Program-made: the position numbers and the translations under genes
The notes under the pieces: model-generated
Told to the model about the DNA's origin: nothing
Database searches by the model: none
What the model saw: only the letters and a program-made list of their open reading frames with translations
In this document: piece by piece, positions 63,911-64,000 of the stretch
Numbering within the stretch: position 1 is the first letter of the stretch
How the letters are laid out: the number at the start of each line of letters is the position of its first letter
Assembly: GCF_021018895.1 (NCBI RefSeq)
Contig: NC_079379.1
Span: 22,190,276 to 22,254,275, forward strand
From: Seriola aureovittata
Taxonomy: Eukaryota; Chordata; Actinopteri; Carangiformes; Carangidae
Length of the DNA: 64,000 nucleotides
Direction: 5' to 3'

Positions 63911-64000
63911 AGTGTAATCTTTTATAAAGTCTCATACAATTAATATATACATATATATTAAATGAAAGTTTGTTAATGGGAGTGAAAAACTAAGCCAGTC

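Overview
The window is nuclear DNA from a ray-finned fish, most likely a percomorph teleost. It is AT-rich, has long introns with GT-AG borders, many microsatellites and several repeat families that I recognise as teleost-wide. It contains no bacterial gene, CRISPR array or operon.

The main content is one complete gene on the minus strand, fam135b. Nineteen coding exons from 46252 down to 9137 can be joined with every splice site and every codon phase agreeing. They give a 1381-residue protein (human FAM135B is about 1400). The N-terminal half carries the FAM135-specific region. A 1.9 kb exon codes for a long acidic, Ser-rich linker. The last seven exons code for a DUF676-type alpha/beta-hydrolase domain with an intact GHSLGN nucleophile motif and candidate Asp and His partners. 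A non-coding first exon and CpG-rich promoter with a full CRE palindrome are proposed at 52649-53130.

Left of fam135b (1-9136) there are: a possible small minus-strand gene (start codon 2743, reading to about 1451); a decayed hAT transposase N-terminus with a TTF-type zinc finger (3220-3711); and about 5 kb that holds the fam135b 3' UTR and mostly simple repeats. Right of the fam135b promoter, on the plus strand, two candidate exons (58863-58891 and 62791-62867) join in frame to give a start followed by a signal peptide. This looks like the 5' end of a divergently transcribed secreted or membrane protein whose body lies beyond the window.

The introns contain transposon debris: a retroelement endonuclease-like fragment (36486-36975), a tRNA-derived SINE (about 40428-40575), several LINE 3' ends, a 243-bp MITE with 15-bp perfect inverted ends (57668-57910), a repeat family present twice in opposite orientation (about 39431-39796 and 61957-62346), three copies of another dispersed repeat, and a degenerate 20-bp-unit minisatellite.

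The observation most worth testing is regulatory. The 3' splice site of coding exon 17 uses a (TG)16 tract in place of a polypyrimidine tract, and this exon, which lies inside the hydrolase domain, is exactly 111 bp and can be skipped in frame. I found no evidence of an undescribed multi-gene system.
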